NCBI GenBank assembly: GCA_016787785.1
Contig: JAEUTO010000010.1
Coordinates: 434,001-498,000, forward strand
Source: Bacteroidia bacterium
Lineage (GTDB): Bacteria > Bacteroidota > Bacteroidia > B-17B0 > Aurantibacillaceae
Length of the DNA: 64,000 nt
Reading direction: 5' to 3'
A program made the translations under genes and the position numbers. How positions within the stretch are numbered: position 1 is the stretch's first letter; every line of letters begins with the position of its first letter. Positions 29,004-37,472 of the stretch are shown in pieces. The notes under the pieces are model-generated. The model saw nothing but the letters and a program-made list of their open reading frames with translations. It was not told the origin of the DNA and did not search any database.

Positions 29004-31247
29004 TTACTTTATCTTCAGCCTTAATCCCAAATAAAGCATTCTTCCGTAAATAGGTCCCCAAACCATGCTGGCATCAAAATATTTATTGAATGGTAAATCG
29101 CTTGAAACTATTGGGTTTGTTTGTTTATAGTTCAATGCATTTTCAACTCCTAAATAAATATTAAAATCAGCTTTTGATATTTTAGTTAAGTAAGTTATTT
29201 GTGCTAATACATTATAAAATTCAGGTGAATATTCTGGTCGCTGAAGGTCTGTTGGATTTGTAACTGTTGACGGCAAACGCTTGCTACCATTATATTGCGC
29301 GGTAGCATCAAACTGCCAATGACTGTTTTTGGTCTCATAACTTAAATTTATAAAGGCGCGGTGTTTTGATACCATCGCTTTTTGCATTAAGCCCTGTTTA
29401 AATTCCATTTTTGTATCTACATAACGGTAAGCTGTTTTTAAAAAGAATCGTTTCTTTGGTTCCATGTTAAATTCAAACTGCATGGTATTGGAGTAGGAGG
29501 GGCCATCTAAATTATATATCAGCACTTGCTGCGTGTTGTTATCAACATCCACAACAATCTGGTCTTTAAAATCGGTACGGTACACATCTAAGGTAATGTA
29601 GGCATCGCGATAATTCACTTTAAACTTTTGTGTATAGTTTAAACCATAATTATAACCAACTTCAGGTTTTAAACCGTAAGGCATACTCAGATCAGAACTC
29701 TGAATGATCCACTCGCGAGACGAAGCCATCAAATAAGAATTATCTGAAAAAATATTAGCGGTGCGTAAAGCCCTGCCACCACTAAAGCGCAAAACTGAGT
29801 TTTGAGTAAATGCATAACGTAAATGCAAACGTGGTGTAAAGAATATGCCATAGTAATTATGGTAATCTGCTCGAATGCCGGCAATAGCATTAAATTTTTC
29901 TCCTTTATTATGCGCAAATTCTAAAAATGTTCCGGCAACCTGCTCAAGACGTTTGTATTTATATAATTCAAATGTTTCGTTCACATCATCATTTAAAAAA
30001 CTTGCGCCAATTTTATACGTGTTATCCGTTGTTTTAATTATACTCTGGAAAATATAATTGGCATAAAATGTTTTTTGCGCACCGGCATAATTATTATTGC
30101 CATAGAAATTAATTTGATCATGGTTTAAATACGAAAGCTGCAAACCCATACTGGTAGCGGGTTTTTTCTTAAATACAAAACCTGTTTTGCTGTATATTTC
30201 CCATCGTTCGTTATCAATTCCAATTTTATATAACGGCGTTGTATCGTTATAATTTTTAATTGTAGAATTAAATTGTCCACCATTTCGATTGTCTTTTAAA
30301 TACGAACCACCAAATTGTGCTTCAAAACCTTTACCGGTATTGTAGGCGTATTTATTCATAAAATTATATTGTTTACCAATTGGAATATCTGCAAAGCCAT
30401 CGCCATTAAGATCTTGCGCCAAGGGGTTAAAACTTACATGATTTAAAAGCCCAACCGCAAATTTTTCGTTAAAGCGATGCGCTAGATTTAAATTGTATTC
30501 GTTTCTCCCGTTCTCATTGCCATAAGCGTTAAAATTAACTTTATCAGAATGCTCCGGGTTTTGTAGCTCCGTATTTATCTGGCCGGTAAAACTTTCGTAA
30601 CCATTTACAACAGAACCTGCACCTTTACTTAATTGTATAGATTGTATCCATGTGCCGGGAATGAATGTGAGTCCGTAGTTACCTGCAAGGCCGCGCATGT
30701 AGGGCATATTTTCTTTTGTGATCTGCGCATATTGTCCGGATAGACCCAACATTTGAATTTGTTTGGTTCCGCTAACGGCATCTGCAAAATTCACATCAAT
30801 ACTTGGGTTGGTCTCAAAACTTTCAGATAGGTTACAACAAGCTGCTTTCATAAGCGAACGCTCATTTAAAATTTCAGTTTTGATTGGATTTAAATAAGAA
30901 ATTTCTGTACCATTTGTATAATATACAATTTGCACCTCCTGTAGTTCGACACCGTTCTTTAATACAAGTAACAAGTATTTACTTGTATCCGTTACGCTAA
31001 CAGTATCGCCTTTGTAGCCTATTGCGTTAATAATTAGGCGATCGGTTTGTGAAGAAGTGTTTAATTTAAAATTCCCGTTCTTATCAGTAGTAGTGGCAAT
31101 GGAAGTTTTATCCCACAATAGTGTAACGCCCGGCACAACTGTGGTGTCGTTCTTTTGACCGATCTCAACCACCTTGCCTTTAATTTGAGCTTTAACGCAT
31201 AATATATTTACTATGCTAAATAAAGCAAGTAAATACCTGATCTTCAT
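29004..31247 (-). CDS. TonB-dependent outer-membrane receptor, likely for metal uptake
   Basis: A 747-residue receptor. Signal peptide 1-21; residues ~22-95 are a carboxypeptidase-D regulatory-like domain (IKGKVVEIGQ, then KNGNFKLNTSS); the plug (~110-225) has the unusual conserved AACCNLSESFETNPSID; the rest is a 22-strand-type beta barrel (e.g. YRVDTKM-type strands; ends YGRMLYLGLRLKIK). No SusD partner. It lies three bases downstream of a secreted HMA-domain gene and close to a HYC_CC_PP gene on the same strand, which suggests a copper or other transition-metal role. Substrate unproven. Confidence 0.92.
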   Translation of the reverse strand: MKIRYLLALFSIVNILCVKAQIKGKVVEIGQKNDTTVVPGVTLLWDKTSIATTTDKNGNFKLNTSSQTDRLIINAIGYKGDTVSVTDTSKYLLLVLKNGVELQEVQIVYYTNGTEISYLNPIKTEILNERSLMKAACCNLSESFETNPSIDVNFADAVSGTKQIQMLGLSGQYAQITKENMPYMRGLAGNYGLTFIPGTWIQSIQLSKGAGSVVNGYESFTGQINTELQNPEHSDKVNFNAYGNENGRNEYNLNLAHRFNEKFAVGLLNHVSFNPLAQDLNGDGFADIPIGKQYNFMNKYAYNTGKGFEAQFGGSYLKDNRNGGQFNSTIKNYNDTTPLYKIGIDNERWEIYSKTGFVFKKKPATSMGLQLSYLNHDQINFYGNNNYAGAQKTFYANYIFQSIIKTTDNTYKIGASFLNDDVNETFELYKYKRLEQVAGTFLEFAHNKGEKFNAIAGIRADYHNYYGIFFTPRLHLRYAFTQNSVLRFSGGRALRTANIFSDNSYLMASSREWIIQSSDLSMPYGLKPEVGYNYGLNYTQKFKVNYRDAYITLDVYRTDFKDQIVVDVDNNTQQVLIYNLDGPSYSNTMQFEFNMEPKKRFFLKTAYRYVDTKMEFKQGLMQKAMVSKHRAFINLSYETKNSHWQFDATAQYNGSKRLPSTVTNPTDLQRPEYSPEFYNVLAQITYLTKISKADFNIYLGVENALNYKQTNPIVSSDLPFNKYFDASMVWGPIYGRMLYLGLRLKIK

Positions 31248-31250
31248 GTT

Positions 31251-31604
31251 TTACTTTTTTGGAAGTTCACATTTTTTATCACGGTATTTACAACAGTCAG
31301 GAAGTTTGTTATAGTTGGCATCGTTACTTTTAAGGTCACCAACATCATGTCCGCTTACGGCAATGGCTTTTTCAATTTGTTCTAACGTAACCTTATCGGT
31401 TTTGTAGGTTACTGTAACGGCTTGCGCATCTTCATCCCAAACAGCCAGTTTTACGCCTTTAATATCGGCGGCGTTCTCGATACGCTTTTTGCACTCTTCA
31501 CAGTTACCTTTTACAGCAATGGTAGTGGTTTTTACAACACCTTTATTCTGCGCGGTTGATGATAGTGCTATAAATAACGATATGAATAATATAATAGTTC
31601 TCAT
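31251..31604 (-). CDS. Secreted heavy-metal-associated (HMA) domain protein
   Basis: A 117-residue protein with a signal peptide (1-18, ends STAQ). The mature part is an HMA ferredoxin-like domain with the metal motif GNCEECKKRIE (CxxC, ~33-43) and the typical VTVTYKTDKVTLEQIEKAI strand-helix. The C-terminus adds further cysteines (DCCKYRDKKCE). It would bind Cu(I) or a similar ion in the periplasm. Its stop is three bases before the TonB receptor ATG, so the two are co-transcribed and the receptor is a likely partner. Confidence 0.9.
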   Translation of the reverse strand: MRTIILFISLFIALSSTAQNKGVVKTTTIAVKGNCEECKKRIENAADIKGVKLAVWDEDAQAVTVTYKTDKVTLEQIEKAIAVSGHDVGDLKSNDANYNKLPDCCKYRDKKCELPKK

Positions 31605-31670
31605 TTTGATAAATTTTAATGGATAATAATTTTTATAGTAAAAATTGCCGGATTGATACCGGTTTAACCA

Positions 31671-32078
31671 TTAAATTCTAAGCACAGAAGTAGAAACGAC
31701 CAAAGTACTCTGAAGCTTTGGAGGAGGTGTTTTTATTGAAGCAATAGTAGATAATGGCAGGTCGGTAAAAGCATGATCGGGAAAGGGTAGGGCAACATAA
31801 AAAAGTTCACAAAAACTCTTTACAAGATCATAAGTGTTATGTTGTTTAAGTGTAAAATCAGGATTGTTCTTGAGAATTCTGTTCTCGTCCTTGCAGCAAC
31901 CGTCATCCATTGGTTCAGAACTATCTTCATCTTCGCCACAACACGTTGAGCCTTTAATAACATAGTTAACATTCTCAAGTTCGCCACCGCAATAGTGTAA
32001 ATAAATTGGAATACCAACAGCCGAAATAACATAGGCTGTTACAATTAAACCGAATAAATATTTCTTGAACGCATTGAT
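31671..32078 (-). CDS. HYC_CC_PP family protein (start codon unclear or frameshifted)
   Basis: A ~135-residue protein with a hydrophobic N-terminal segment (FGLIVTAYVISAVGIPIY) followed by the family signature: LHYCGGELENV, then STCCGEDED and DDGCCKDEN cysteine pairs, and near the end KTPPPKLQ. The family is Bacteroidota-specific, found near metal/TonB genes; probably binds metal in the periplasm. The in-frame sequence NAFKKYLFGLIV has no ATG/GTG/TTG before the upstream stop (TGA at 32082-32084 complement). An ATG at 32072-32074 is in the +1 frame; one extra T after it would give the family-like start MRFKKYLF. So this copy is either a 1-base frameshift, a sequence error or starts at ATC 32078. 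Upstream of the HMA/TonB genes. Confidence 0.7.
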   Translation of the reverse strand: MNAFKKYLFGLIVTAYVISAVGIPIYLHYCGGELENVNYVIKGSTCCGEDEDSSEPMDDGCCKDENRILKNNPDFTLKQHNTYDLVKSFCELFYVALPFPDHAFTDLPLSTIASIKTPPPKLQSTLVVSTSVLRI

Positions 32079-32082
32079 ATAT

Positions 32083-32090
32083 CAAATTTA
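32083..32090 (-). promoter_or_regulatory. -7 box of the HYC_CC_PP/HMA/TonB operon
   Basis: Minus-strand TAAATTTG, nine bases upstream of the out-of-frame ATG at 32074; exact match to TAnnTTTG. No -33 element at the ideal spacing. Confidence 0.5.
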
Positions 32091-32232
32091 GCAAGAAAAA
32101 GCCAAAGAACGGCTCAAGTAGTTTCATTTTTTGTTAAATGATTAAAAATTGCAGGGCCATATATGTTTTGTATATTTAAACGGAAATTAGTTAATTTGGC
32201 TGATTGTAAGACCTAACCTTTAATATTTATAT

Positions 32233-33726
32233 ATGTCAATTTGGAGAGTAAAACCGGTATCAGCTTTTGAAGCTGATATGAAAAAAAATGATCTTAAGCG
32301 TGTTCTTACTAAGTGGGGGCTTACCTCGCTTGGTATTGGGGCAATTATAGGAGGGGGTATTTTTACCTTAACAGGTATTGCCGCTCACGATTATGCCGGC
32401 CCTGCCTTAGCTCTATCATTTGTAATTGCCGGTATTGGCTGTTTGTTCGCTTCGTTATGTTATGCTGAGTTTGCATCTGTTTTACCTGTTGAGGGTTCTG
32501 CGTATGCATATGCTTATGGTACCGTGGGTGAATTATTTGCATGGTTCATTGGATGGAATTTGATCTTAGAATATATGATGGGTGCCACAACGGTGGCTGT
32601 TGCGTGGAGTGGTTATTTTGTAAAACTACTGCACCTATGTGGGATCGATTTCCCTATTTGGTTATGTAATGACTTTGCAACAGCAACTGAAAAATGTGTA
32701 GCTGCAGGTATTGCAGCACCATCTTTTGCGTTTAATTTACCAGCATTTATCATTACCTGGATAGTTACTGCTATTTTAGTTAAAGGAATTAAGGAAGCTG
32801 CTAACACAAACAACATTATTGTTATCGTTAAAATTGCAGTTGTATTATTTGTAATAATTGTTGGCGCTTTTTATATCAATACTGAAAACTGGACGCCTTT
32901 TATTCCTGATAAAGTAGCGATCTTAGATGATAAAGGTGTTGCAACGGGTGGATTTAATTTTGGATTTGGAGGCGTGCTAACAGCTGCAACTATTGTATTC
33001 TTTGCTTATATAGGTTTTGATGCAGTATCAACCCAGGCAGGAGAAGCTATTAATCCTAAAAAAGACGTTCCCTTTGCTATCATCGCTTCATTAGTAATTT
33101 GTACCATTTTATACATACTTGTTTCATTAGTGCTTACCGGAATGGTAAAATACGATCAGTTGGATAAAGCTGCTCCTGTTGCTTCTGCCTTTTCGGGTAT
33201 TGGAATTAATTGGGCCGTTTTTATTATTACCATAGCCGCTACAGCCGGATTAACCTCTGTAATGTTGGTAATGATGTTAGGACAAACACGTATCTTTTTA
33301 GGAATGGCCAAAGATGGTTTGTTACCGGCTTTCTTTAGAACCTTGCATGACAAATTTAAAACACCACACAAAAGTACGATCATGGTTGGTGGTATTATTT
33401 CGTTAGTGGCAGCTTTAACGCCAATTGACAAAGTAAGTGAAATGTGTAGTATGGGAACATTATTAGCTTTTGCGATGGTTTGCGTAGCTGTAATGATGTT
33501 ACGTTATAAAAAACCTGAACTAGAGCGCCCATACAGAACGCCTGCCGTATACGTGGTTGGTACATTGGGTGTAGCCTTCAATATATTTTTGATGTGCTTT
33601 GTAAGAAAAGAAACCTGGATTGCTTTTATGATCTGGGGTGTTGTTGGAATTATTGTTTACTTCGTGTATAGTAAACGCAACAGTAATTTAGAAAAGAGTA
33701 AAGACAAAGAAGTAGATTTTTTATAA
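32233..33726 (+). CDS. APC family amino acid permease
   Basis: A 497-residue inner-membrane transporter with 12 or more helices. The first helix has the APC substrate-binding motif GLGIGAIIGGGIFTLTG-like (here LTSLGIGAIIGGGIF), and the conserved FFAYIGFDAVSTQAGEAINPKKDVPFAI block is in the middle. It belongs to the cationic amino-acid/YfnA-like branch: ends with a short cytoplasmic tail after PYRTPAVYVVG. Amino acid not predictable. Single gene with a terminator. Confidence 0.93.
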   Translation: MSIWRVKPVSAFEADMKKNDLKRVLTKWGLTSLGIGAIIGGGIFTLTGIAAHDYAGPALALSFVIAGIGCLFASLCYAEFASVLPVEGSAYAYAYGTVGELFAWFIGWNLILEYMMGATTVAVAWSGYFVKLLHLCGIDFPIWLCNDFATATEKCVAAGIAAPSFAFNLPAFIITWIVTAILVKGIKEAANTNNIIVIVKIAVVLFVIIVGAFYINTENWTPFIPDKVAILDDKGVATGGFNFGFGGVLTAATIVFFAYIGFDAVSTQAGEAINPKKDVPFAIIASLVICTILYILVSLVLTGMVKYDQLDKAAPVASAFSGIGINWAVFIITIAATAGLTSVMLVMMLGQTRIFLGMAKDGLLPAFFRTLHDKFKTPHKSTIMVGGIISLVAALTPIDKVSEMCSMGTLLAFAMVCVAVMMLRYKKPELERPYRTPAVYVVGTLGVAFNIFLMCFVRKETWIAFMIWGVVGIIVYFVYSKRNSNLEKSKDKEVDFL

Positions 33727-33743
33727 GATAAATTCTTTAAACA

Positions 33744-33777
33744 AAAAAAGCGGATCAATTTGATCCGCTTTTTTTAT
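33744..33777. terminator. Bidirectional terminator between permease and kinase genes
   Basis: AAAAAAGCGGATCAA and its complement TTGATCCGCTTTTTT, perfectly self-complementary; serves + gene ending 33726 and overlaps the end of the - kinase gene at 33774. Confidence 0.9.
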
Positions 33778-34928
33778 ATTGAAAAATCAAAAGTATAGTA
33801 GCTATGATCTTTGGTTGGGTACTTGGCGAACATATCCAGAGATTCTGCTAATTCTTTAATAAGGTCTAATCCTAATGTATGTTTAGCACTTAGTTGTTCA
33901 AAATCAAAGCCGGTGCCGTTATCACCGATCTTTAATTCGATGCCGCGATCTGAAATTTGCTTTAACTGGATCAATACTTCGTAATTTTTAGTTTTAGAAG
34001 AAGCGTATTTTATTGAATTAAGAAGTATTTCCGATACAATGAGGCCAAGGTGAATGGCTTTTTTTGTTGAGATCAAAAAATCAAAATAATGAACGTCGAC
34101 TTTAAAATTGTGATTGATCTGAGGGTAAGTTACTCTAAATTCAACGATCAATTCTTTGAGGTAATCTGAAATATTTAGCTTAGAATACTGATTATTCTTC
34201 TCAAGCATATCGTGGATCTTAAGCATAGAAAAAATACGATTTTCGTACTCTTCTAATAATGATCTTGATTCGTCAGTCTTAACGCGCGTCTTTTTTAAAC
34301 GCATTAAACTTATTAAGATCGAAAAATTATTTTTAACCCTATGGTTGATCTCTTTTAGCAATAGGTCTTTTTCATAAAGCGCGCTCTCTAATTTTTCCTG
34401 CACAGCGCGTCTTTTACGACTTTCGAGGTTAGACGCCATCACAAAAGAAACGCTAAGACAGAATTTAATCTCATCCTTCGTGAAATTTTTCTGGCTACCC
34501 GTTTTTTCATAACACATAACACCAACCAGCTCTCCCGAAATTCTTAAAGGAATATCCAATAACGTGTAAATATCATTTTGTGGCGCGTAATCCTTACTAA
34601 ATTCTTTTGTTAATTTATGAGTACAAATATCTTCAGCAATAATGATCTCGTTTGCTATAAGAGCCTTAAAATAGGTAGGATAATCTTTTTCAAGCAATAT
34701 ATTGTTCTTTGAAAATTGTTTCGAGCGTGTATCATACTCACCAATAGAAATTAATGCAGAATGATCCTGATTAAAAAGCCAAACATTCATTCTTTCTACT
34801 CTTAAACAAAGTAAAATGCGTTTGGCGAAGTCTTCCATAATAGCATCAATATCATTTGGTGTTAAGAAATGAATTTTTGATAAACTATTTAATTCTTCTA
34901 AAAGGTTAATTTCTTGTTCCTCAACCAT
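33774..34928 (-). CDS. GAF-domain sensor histidine kinase (HisKA_2 type)
   Basis: A 384-residue soluble kinase. Residues ~25-165 form a GAF-like sensor domain (LLDIPLRISGELVGVMCYEKTG). Residues ~185-260 are a HisKA_2 dimerisation domain with the phosphoacceptor His196 in KEINHRVKNN. Residues ~285-384 are a HATPase: N-box region SEILLNSIKYA, G1 DNGTGFD, then a short G2 (LGLDLIKEL). No receiver and no adjacent response regulator, so the partner lies elsewhere. Own promoter at 34946-34976. Confidence 0.9.
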   Translation of the reverse strand: MVEEQEINLLEELNSLSKIHFLTPNDIDAIMEDFAKRILLCLRVERMNVWLFNQDHSALISIGEYDTRSKQFSKNNILLEKDYPTYFKALIANEIIIAEDICTHKLTKEFSKDYAPQNDIYTLLDIPLRISGELVGVMCYEKTGSQKNFTKDEIKFCLSVSFVMASNLESRKRRAVQEKLESALYEKDLLLKEINHRVKNNFSILISLMRLKKTRVKTDESRSLLEEYENRIFSMLKIHDMLEKNNQYSKLNISDYLKELIVEFRVTYPQINHNFKVDVHYFDFLISTKKAIHLGLIVSEILLNSIKYASSKTKNYEVLIQLKQISDRGIELKIGDNGTGFDFEQLSAKHTLGLDLIKELAESLDMFAKYPTKDHSYYTFDFSI

Positions 34929-34945
34929 CGATTTGAAATCTTAAT

Positions 34946-34976
34946 TAAAGATAAAATAATCCTTAATAGAAACAAA
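34946..34976 (-). promoter_or_regulatory. Bacteroidota promoter of the GAF kinase
   Basis: Minus-strand TTTG (34973-34976), exactly 19 bases, TATCTTTA (34946-34953), 17 bases before the ATG. Confidence 0.7.
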
Positions 34977-35028
34977 TCTATTTAACAATAAAGAAGATCA
35001 AAAGTTGGCTTTTGTAAAATGCGCCTAT

Positions 35029-36207
35029 TTAGCTTAACTTTTGGTAAGTTTGCCACCATCTGTCGGGGATCTCATTACTGATGGCCAGTTCATAGTCTTT
35101 ATAACTACATGGTATAAGGGTATGACGTTCAAATTTTAAGTCTTTATGGGGTGGGTATGGAATTTCCATCCACCAACGATCGCTTTTTTTACTCTTGTAA
35201 AAATTAATTTCGTATTTATCATCTTGCAATACTACGTGAAAACGAATGTAATCCGGATTGGTACGGCTAGGAAAATCATTTTTGCGGTTGTAAAATCCGT
35301 CAAAGAAACACCAGATCATTTGTGCGGCAAGATGCGCTGTTTTTCCATTCTCGTCTAGCTTAGGATTTATCTCGTAAATACCAACAGATGACAATTTATC
35401 GTTCATGCCTGCATAGCGCATTATCTGGCACGCTTCTTCCGCATAAAAACCATTTGGCGATGCATTTGGGTTTGCAGGCGCATCAGAGTGTTTTATGGAT
35501 GAGATGTCAAAAGTAACCATGTCTGACTGACGAATGATAGGTTCTGCATCTTCTATTTTATCGCGTATCTGCCCTAAACGGTAAACATCAAAATACAAAC
35601 GGTTCATCATTTGCAAACTATTCTGATCTACTAAATAGGTTTGGTAACCAATGTTACTATAGTTGAAGAGATAATTAGGTTGGTGCAGAATAATTTTTCC
35701 CAAATAAGAATTATTGGTAATTTCTTCATCGGGATTACCAAGGTCGAACATGCTGTCAACCGCTGTAACGTTAATGGTTTGCTCAAGATCTTTGTAGCCA
35801 AGGAACTGCGCGTAGGTTAAGTCTTGCGAACCGCCAATAATAACAGGTATAATGTTCTTGCGGATCAAATTATCTACAGTGCTTCGTAATGCAAAAAAAG
35901 TATCTTCAGTAGTATGGCCTGCGTTTATATTTCCAAGATCGGCCACTTTAGAAGAAAAACCTGTGTCGTAAAGTTTATATAAGAATTCACGCACCGCATC
36001 CGGCGCTAGTTTACAACCTTCGTTATTTTCAGAGTTCCTGTCCTCGCAAACACCAATTAATGCAATATCAATTTCTTCAAGGTCCGGAAAATTATCCTGC
36101 TCGCTATAAATAGTAAATAGATTACCCATTTGGGTCTCTTTTAAATTATAGTTATTTAAAATATTATTTGTGTCAACCGGACTAAAAAAATGGGCAATAT
36201 CGCTCAT
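35029..36207 (-). CDS. Arginase/formimidoylglutamase-fold protein with altered metal site
   Basis: A 392-residue member of the ureohydrolase superfamily by its order of motifs, but the Mn ligands are changed. The GG[D/N]H motif is GGSQD (125-129), the DAHxD motif is DSMFD (151-155) and the FDxDxxDP motif is TFDISSIKHSDAP (231-243). Asp151, Asp155 and Asp233 remain; both histidine ligands and one Asp are gone. Residues ~310-392 form a C-terminal extension (KYEINFYKSKKSDRWWMEIPYP) not found in ordinary arginases. It may bind ligand without hydrolysis or use another metal arrangement. Such variants are widespread in Bacteroidota and often labelled formimidoylglutamase; activity is not established. 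Confidence 0.78.
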   Translation of the reverse strand: MSDIAHFFSPVDTNNILNNYNLKETQMGNLFTIYSEQDNFPDLEEIDIALIGVCEDRNSENNEGCKLAPDAVREFLYKLYDTGFSSKVADLGNINAGHTTEDTFFALRSTVDNLIRKNIIPVIIGGSQDLTYAQFLGYKDLEQTINVTAVDSMFDLGNPDEEITNNSYLGKIILHQPNYLFNYSNIGYQTYLVDQNSLQMMNRLYFDVYRLGQIRDKIEDAEPIIRQSDMVTFDISSIKHSDAPANPNASPNGFYAEEACQIMRYAGMNDKLSSVGIYEINPKLDENGKTAHLAAQMIWCFFDGFYNRKNDFPSRTNPDYIRFHVVLQDDKYEINFYKSKKSDRWWMEIPYPPHKDLKFERHTLIPCSYKDYELAISNEIPDRWWQTYQKLS

Positions 36208-36307
36208 GCTTATATGAATTTTATTTAAAAATAGGGTTCCTTTGAAAGTGAAAGCGGGGCAGGGACTATTTTATATTAACAGGGGGATATTAGGAACTTA
36301 TGGACAC

Positions 36308-36390
36308 TACTACGAATGCGAATCTTTGCGAATTTACGAATCAGGTATTTGTTGCGATTCGTAGATTCATACCAATTCGTATTTCGTAGA
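36308..36390. repeat. Imperfect inverted repeat (ACGAAT-rich) in an intergenic region
   Basis: Two ~34-base arms (36309-36342 and 36354-36390) read CTACGAATGCGAATC...TTTACGAATC and the near reverse complement GATTCGTAGATTC...TTTCGTAG, around a short spacer. Different sequence from the repeats at 27937 and 28841. The rest of the 266-base gap (36208-36473) holds a downstream promoter and little else. Confidence 0.65.
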
Positions 36391-36423
36391 AATCATTCTT
36401 ATTGTTAAAATTTTCAAAAATTA

Positions 36424-36454
36424 TTTGGAGGTATCAATTTTATATTTAACTTTG
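36424..36454 (+). promoter_or_regulatory. Bacteroidota promoter of the membrane-protein operon
   Basis: TTTG (36424-36427), exactly 19 bases, TAACTTTG (36447-36454), 19 bases before the ATG at 36474. The best match to TTTG-N19-TAnnTTTG in the window. Confidence 0.82.
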
Positions 36455-36473
36455 TATCTCAAAGTGCTTTAAC

Positions 36474-37112
36474 ATGGAAAATCAAAAGGAACATCTGGAA
36501 GCCCTAAAAGACATTAGGCAGTTAATGAAACAATCTAACCGCTTTTTATCGTTGAGCGGACTGTCGGGAATTTTTGCCGGAGTATATGCTTTACTTGGTG
36601 CTTTTGCAGGACATAGAGTTATCCTCCATTATATTTTAGCTGAGAACCTGAATGGTTATTCTGAAAAAGGTTATCGCGAAATGCTGGTGATATGCGCTAT
36701 TATTTGTGCTCTGGTTTTAGGCATGTCGTTGTTAACTGCCTTTATATTATCAGCCCGTAAAGCAAAAAGATCAGGTTACAAATTATTCGATCACACCGCC
36801 TGGCAATTATTAATTAATATGTTCATTCCACTAGCTGCCGGAGGTTTATTTTGTATTGCTATGTTGTTTCACGGTGGAAACTTTATTGTTTTGGTTGGAC
36901 CTGCCATGTTGATCTTTTACGGATTGGCTTTGGTTAACGGCAGTAAATATACTTTGCACGAGATCCGCTATCTGGGATGTATGCAGCTGGTTCTGGGAAT
37001 CATGTCATGTTTTTTTCTTAACTATTGGTTAATACTTTTTTGGGCCTTTGGATTTGGTGTGCTTCATATCATTTACGGCGCCATCATGTGGTTTAAATAC
37101 GAAAGGAAATAG
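36474..37112 (+). CDS. Hypothetical membrane protein (operon gene 1)
   Basis: A 212-residue protein. The first ~25 residues are a polar, cytoplasmic helix (KEHLEALKDIRQLMKQSNRFL), then about six membrane helices. The pattern SLSGLSGIFAGVYALLGAF is shared with a family of Bacteroidota membrane proteins frequently located next to a small HTH_27-type regulator; that is also the case here (33 bases downstream). No catalytic residues. Starts 19 bases after a strong promoter. Confidence 0.7.
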   Translation: MENQKEHLEALKDIRQLMKQSNRFLSLSGLSGIFAGVYALLGAFAGHRVILHYILAENLNGYSEKGYREMLVICAIICALVLGMSLLTAFILSARKAKRSGYKLFDHTAWQLLINMFIPLAAGGLFCIAMLFHGGNFIVLVGPAMLIFYGLALVNGSKYTLHEIRYLGCMQLVLGIMSCFFLNYWLILFWAFGFGVLHIIYGAIMWFKYERK

Positions 37113-37145
37113 GACTTAAGACTAGCAACTAACGACTGAAATAAA

Positions 37146-37448
37146 ATGATCAATCCCAATATACATAAACTTCACAAAGCCTTCGAGAGCAGGGTGAGGC
37201 TTGGTATTATGAGTGTGTTGATGGTGAACGATAAAGTAGATTTTAATTCACTTAAAGATCTGTTGCAGGTTACTGATGGCAATTTAGCAAGTCATGCTGC
37301 AGCTTTAGAAAAAGAAGGGTTCATACATATTAAAAAAGAATTTATTGGCAAGAAAACTTCAACTACTTATAGCGCCACTAAAATTGGTGTAAAAGCCTTT
37401 GAAGACCATTTGGATGCCCTTGAGAAATTAATTAAGAAACTAGATTAA
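37146..37448 (+). CDS. Winged-helix transcriptional regulator (HTH_27-type)
   Basis: A 100-residue single-domain winged-helix protein of the HTH_27/MarR-like fold: NPNIHKLHKAFESRVRLGIMSVLM, recognition region LKDLLQVTDGNLASHAAALEKEGFI, wing KKEFIGKKTSTTYSATKIG, and C-terminal dimerisation helix. Such small regulators are usually encoded next to the membrane proteins they control. It is the only regulator in this operon and lies 33 bases after gene 1 and 24 before gene 3. Confidence 0.88.
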   Translation: MINPNIHKLHKAFESRVRLGIMSVLMVNDKVDFNSLKDLLQVTDGNLASHAAALEKEGFIHIKKEFIGKKTSTTYSATKIGVKAFEDHLDALEKLIKKLD

Positions 37449-37472
37449 AAAAATTTAAAAAATTACTTTGAA

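Noticed and set aside
31820-32032. 70-residue minus-strand frame next to the HYC_CC_PP gene
   Set aside because: It lies in another frame of that gene; the family motifs (HYC, CC, PP) are read only in the frame ending at 31671.
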